A DNA stretch of 5,839 bases from Gammaproteobacteria bacterium (GTDB taxonomy: Bacteria > Pseudomonadota > Gammaproteobacteria > Granulosicoccales > Granulosicoccaceae). The stretch covers positions 1 through 5,839 of the forward strand of contig JAHQVR010000035.1 in assembly GCA_019634245.1 (NCBI GenBank), given 5' to 3'. The position numbers and the translations under genes are program-made. Under the pieces are notes generated by a model. That model made no database searches, was not told the DNA's origin, and saw only the letters and a list, made by a program, of their open reading frames with translations. Positions 4,183 to 5,839 of this stretch are shown one piece after another (within the stretch, counting starts at the first letter, position 1; each line of letters starts with the position of its first letter).

Positions 4183-5839
4183 TTACAACAACTGATGATA
4201 AGGCTTAGCCATTCCCCGCCACCGATGTTCGCGATACACACCAATCACTTCACTTTGTTTTAGCTGCTGTAACTCATGCGAGAAGATCACAGGTTCTTCT
4301 CTGAGTGAGCGGCTGTCTGTTACCGTGCCTTCAGACACACTGCGTGACTTAATCAACCGATCGACTGTACCAATGCGTTGACTGACCCATTCAGCCGACG
4401 CGTTATCATTTAAGCGAAACACCATCTGCAGATCACAGGCCCCAAGGATGATGTTAGCTCCCTCCCCTGCTTTGGCACCGTAACGCTGCATCTGCTCAAG
4501 CGATTGCCAATACAACCAGGTCGGCAACTTTCGACTGCGAATGGTGTTGAGTTTTTGAATGAGCCCCGGCACGGCGGGCGCATTACCGATCTCATCGAGC
4601 AGCAACAACACGGGCGAGCGATCCGTGTGAATAATGAGGTAGCGCATCAGGTGCGCGACCATCGCTGACATCAGATCCTTCGTGGTGTCCCGGTGCGCCT
4701 CTTCAAATTGCAGGAACAGTGCCACGGGCCGATCCGTCGTCAGGTCCTTTAACGAGAAGTCACTGGTTGACACCGATTCACTGATGTTGGGGTAACGCAG
4801 AAAGCGTAAGTTCGACCGAAAGGTGGCGATGATGGACCCCATCAACCGCTCATTGGCACCGGTCATGGAGAGCCCGCGCGCTATCCCGCGCACCGCCTTA
4901 TCGGGGCTGTTGCTCAGCTGTCCCAATAGCGCGGCTGGATCATTGGCACTTTCAAGCAACGAACGCACGGCAGGCAATGTAGCGCCCTGCCCTTTGCGTT
5001 TTTTCCGCTGTTGCGCTTTGAGGTGCGAGGCCATCGCATCGAGCAAATCGCGGGCCGATTCATTAAAGACTGCGTGCTCGGCACCCTCGCTCGGTATCAG
5101 ACTTGCCGCAAGCTCACCGAGTCCCTCCGGTCCCTCAATATCATCGAATGGGTTGTAACGGTCGTGCCCTGTTTGCGTCGGATTGAACACCCGAATCCGG
5201 TACCCCAGTTCAACCAATTGTTCGCGCACGAGTCCCTCGATTTCAGGTTTGATATCAAGACACACAAACGGGCGCTGAGTCTCGGCCCAGCGCAACAGTT
5301 GGTTGACCATAAACGTCGTCTTACCGGTCCCCGGCGGACCGATCACACAGGCGCGATCTTCGAGGCTCGTGAACAACGGCTCGCCACCGACATCACCGGC
5401 ATACACGCCATCGGTGTGTGACAAAGCCGCTTGAACCGCGCGTTGTGTCTCGGGTGTGGCGAGTAAATCCGTCTTGTCTTTTTCAACACTCGCTGGTGGG
5501 TGCACGCAGAAAATGACCCACAGAAAAAACACGATGATGGCGCCGGCGACAAGCATAAACAGCATGGCTGCGCCATTGGCAAAGGTATCGGAGACCAAGG
5601 CCCCTCCCGCACCGAGCAGGAGCAAAGCGATAACCCAAACAAGGTTAATCCAACGCCCGAATGCCGCCGGCAAGATGCCGGTCACAAGTGGCACAAGACC
5701 CAGCAGAATCAGCGCCTCGATGACCGATAACTCGGCCACCACCAGATACACCCAGGGCGCGGTACACAGTGCCAACACACCGATCGCGACCACACGTTGC
5801 CAGGTGTTCAACCGATGCCACAACCACGTCGCCCCATCC
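4183..5839 (-). CDS. Type IV coupling protein (VirD4/TraG/TraD family), 5' end at or beyond the window edge
   Basis: An inner-membrane hexameric ATPase that links the relaxosome to the type IV secretion channel during conjugation. Counting from a TTG at 5823 it has 546 residues, but the frame is open to the edge and the true start may lie outside. The N-terminal 110 residues form about four membrane segments. The cytoplasmic motor follows: Walker A GPPGTGKTT (162-170), DIKPEI (190-195) in the place of VirD4's DPKGE, YNPFDD (223-228), and Walker B LLLLDEIGN (406-414). Both nucleotide motifs are intact, and the C-terminus ends at a normal TAA. The size is typical for the family. Its codons look more GC-rich than those of the metal/Dsb cassette, which points to separate origins. 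The strand is opposite to the dsb genes, and only remnants lie between. Confidence 0.92.
   Translation of the reverse strand, partial: DGATWLWHRLNTWQRVVAIGVLALCTAPWVYLVVAELSVIEALILLGLVPLVTGILPAAFGRWINLVWVIALLLLGAGGALVSDTFANGAAMLFMLVAGAIIVFFLWVIFCVHPPASVEKDKTDLLATPETQRAVQAALSHTDGVYAGDVGGEPLFTSLEDRACVIGPPGTGKTTFMVNQLLRWAETQRPFVCLDIKPEIEGLVREQLVELGYRIRVFNPTQTGHDRYNPFDDIEGPEGLGELAASLIPSEGAEHAVFNESARDLLDAMASHLKAQQRKKRKGQGATLPAVRSLLESANDPAALLGQLSNSPDKAVRGIARGLSMTGANERLMGSIIATFRSNLRFLRYPNISESVSTSDFSLKDLTTDRPVALFLQFEEAHRDTTKDLMSAMVAHLMRYLIIHTDRSPVLLLLDEIGNAPAVPGLIQKLNTIRSRKLPTWLYWQSLEQMQRYGAKAGEGANIILGACDLQMVFRLNDNASAEWVSQRIGTVDRLIKSRSVSEGTVTDSRSLREEPVIFSHELQQLKQSEVIGVYREHRWRGMAKPYHQLL

Noticed and set aside
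5011..5421. A long plus-strand ORF inside the coupling-protein gene
   Set aside because: It is antisense to intact ATPase motifs and has no domain of its own; the minus-strand frame explains the sequence.
1..5839. CRISPR array, tRNA, rRNA or complete insertion sequence
   Set aside because: No regularly spaced repeats, no tRNA cloverleaf or rRNA stretch and no transposase with terminal repeats were seen on reading both strands.

Overview
The window looks like an accessory region of a conjugative element (ICE or plasmid), probably from a gammaproteobacterium. No chromosomal housekeeping gene is visible. The right third is a VirD4/TraG-type coupling protein whose codons look more GC-rich than those of the rest. 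The left two thirds form a metal-response and disulfide-chemistry cassette. The host assignment is an inference from gene content and codon character; nothing in the sequence proves it.

Layout: 1-43 may be the tail of a gene entering from the left edge, and 44-216 is non-coding with a 7-bp inverted repeat. 217-450 is a small ORF I do not recognise. A MerR-family metal sensor (871-455, minus) is divergent from a six-helix cation transporter of the CDF type (932-1579), which is followed by an isoprenylcysteine-methyltransferase-like membrane protein (1645-2238). The 2239-2592 gap holds the first 45 codons of a DedA-family gene, cut off exactly where a second MerR-type promoter begins. That promoter faces a DsbB-type quinone-linked oxidoreductase (2593-3126) and an overlapping DsbA/BdbD-type thiol oxidoreductase (3119-3772). 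The gap at 3773-4182 holds gene debris on the minus strand: the frameshifted N-terminus of a TIR-domain protein and the degraded C-terminus of what looks like a serine recombinase. The coupling-protein gene (minus) runs from 4183 off the right edge.

How the genes work together: the two promoters each have a 19-bp spacer containing the dyad CTCTAG-N3-CTAGAG. They match at 22 of 24 positions between 881-904 and 2511-2534. The MerR-family protein has the cysteine layout of Zn/Cd/Pb sensors. The simplest reading is one regulon in which a thiophilic metal switches on both an efflux/membrane arm (CDF plus ICMT-like protein) and a periplasmic disulfide arm (DsbB plus DsbA-like). The disulfide arm would repair or replace the oxidative folding that such metals poison. 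That function is inferred; the shared operator is seen directly.

The most interesting items are the duplicated MerR operator in front of dsbB/dsbA, the DedA fragment ending inside the second promoter's -35 box (a rearrangement junction), and the TIR-domain remnant beside a recombinase remnant, which suggests a lost defence gene at a mobile-element insertion spot.
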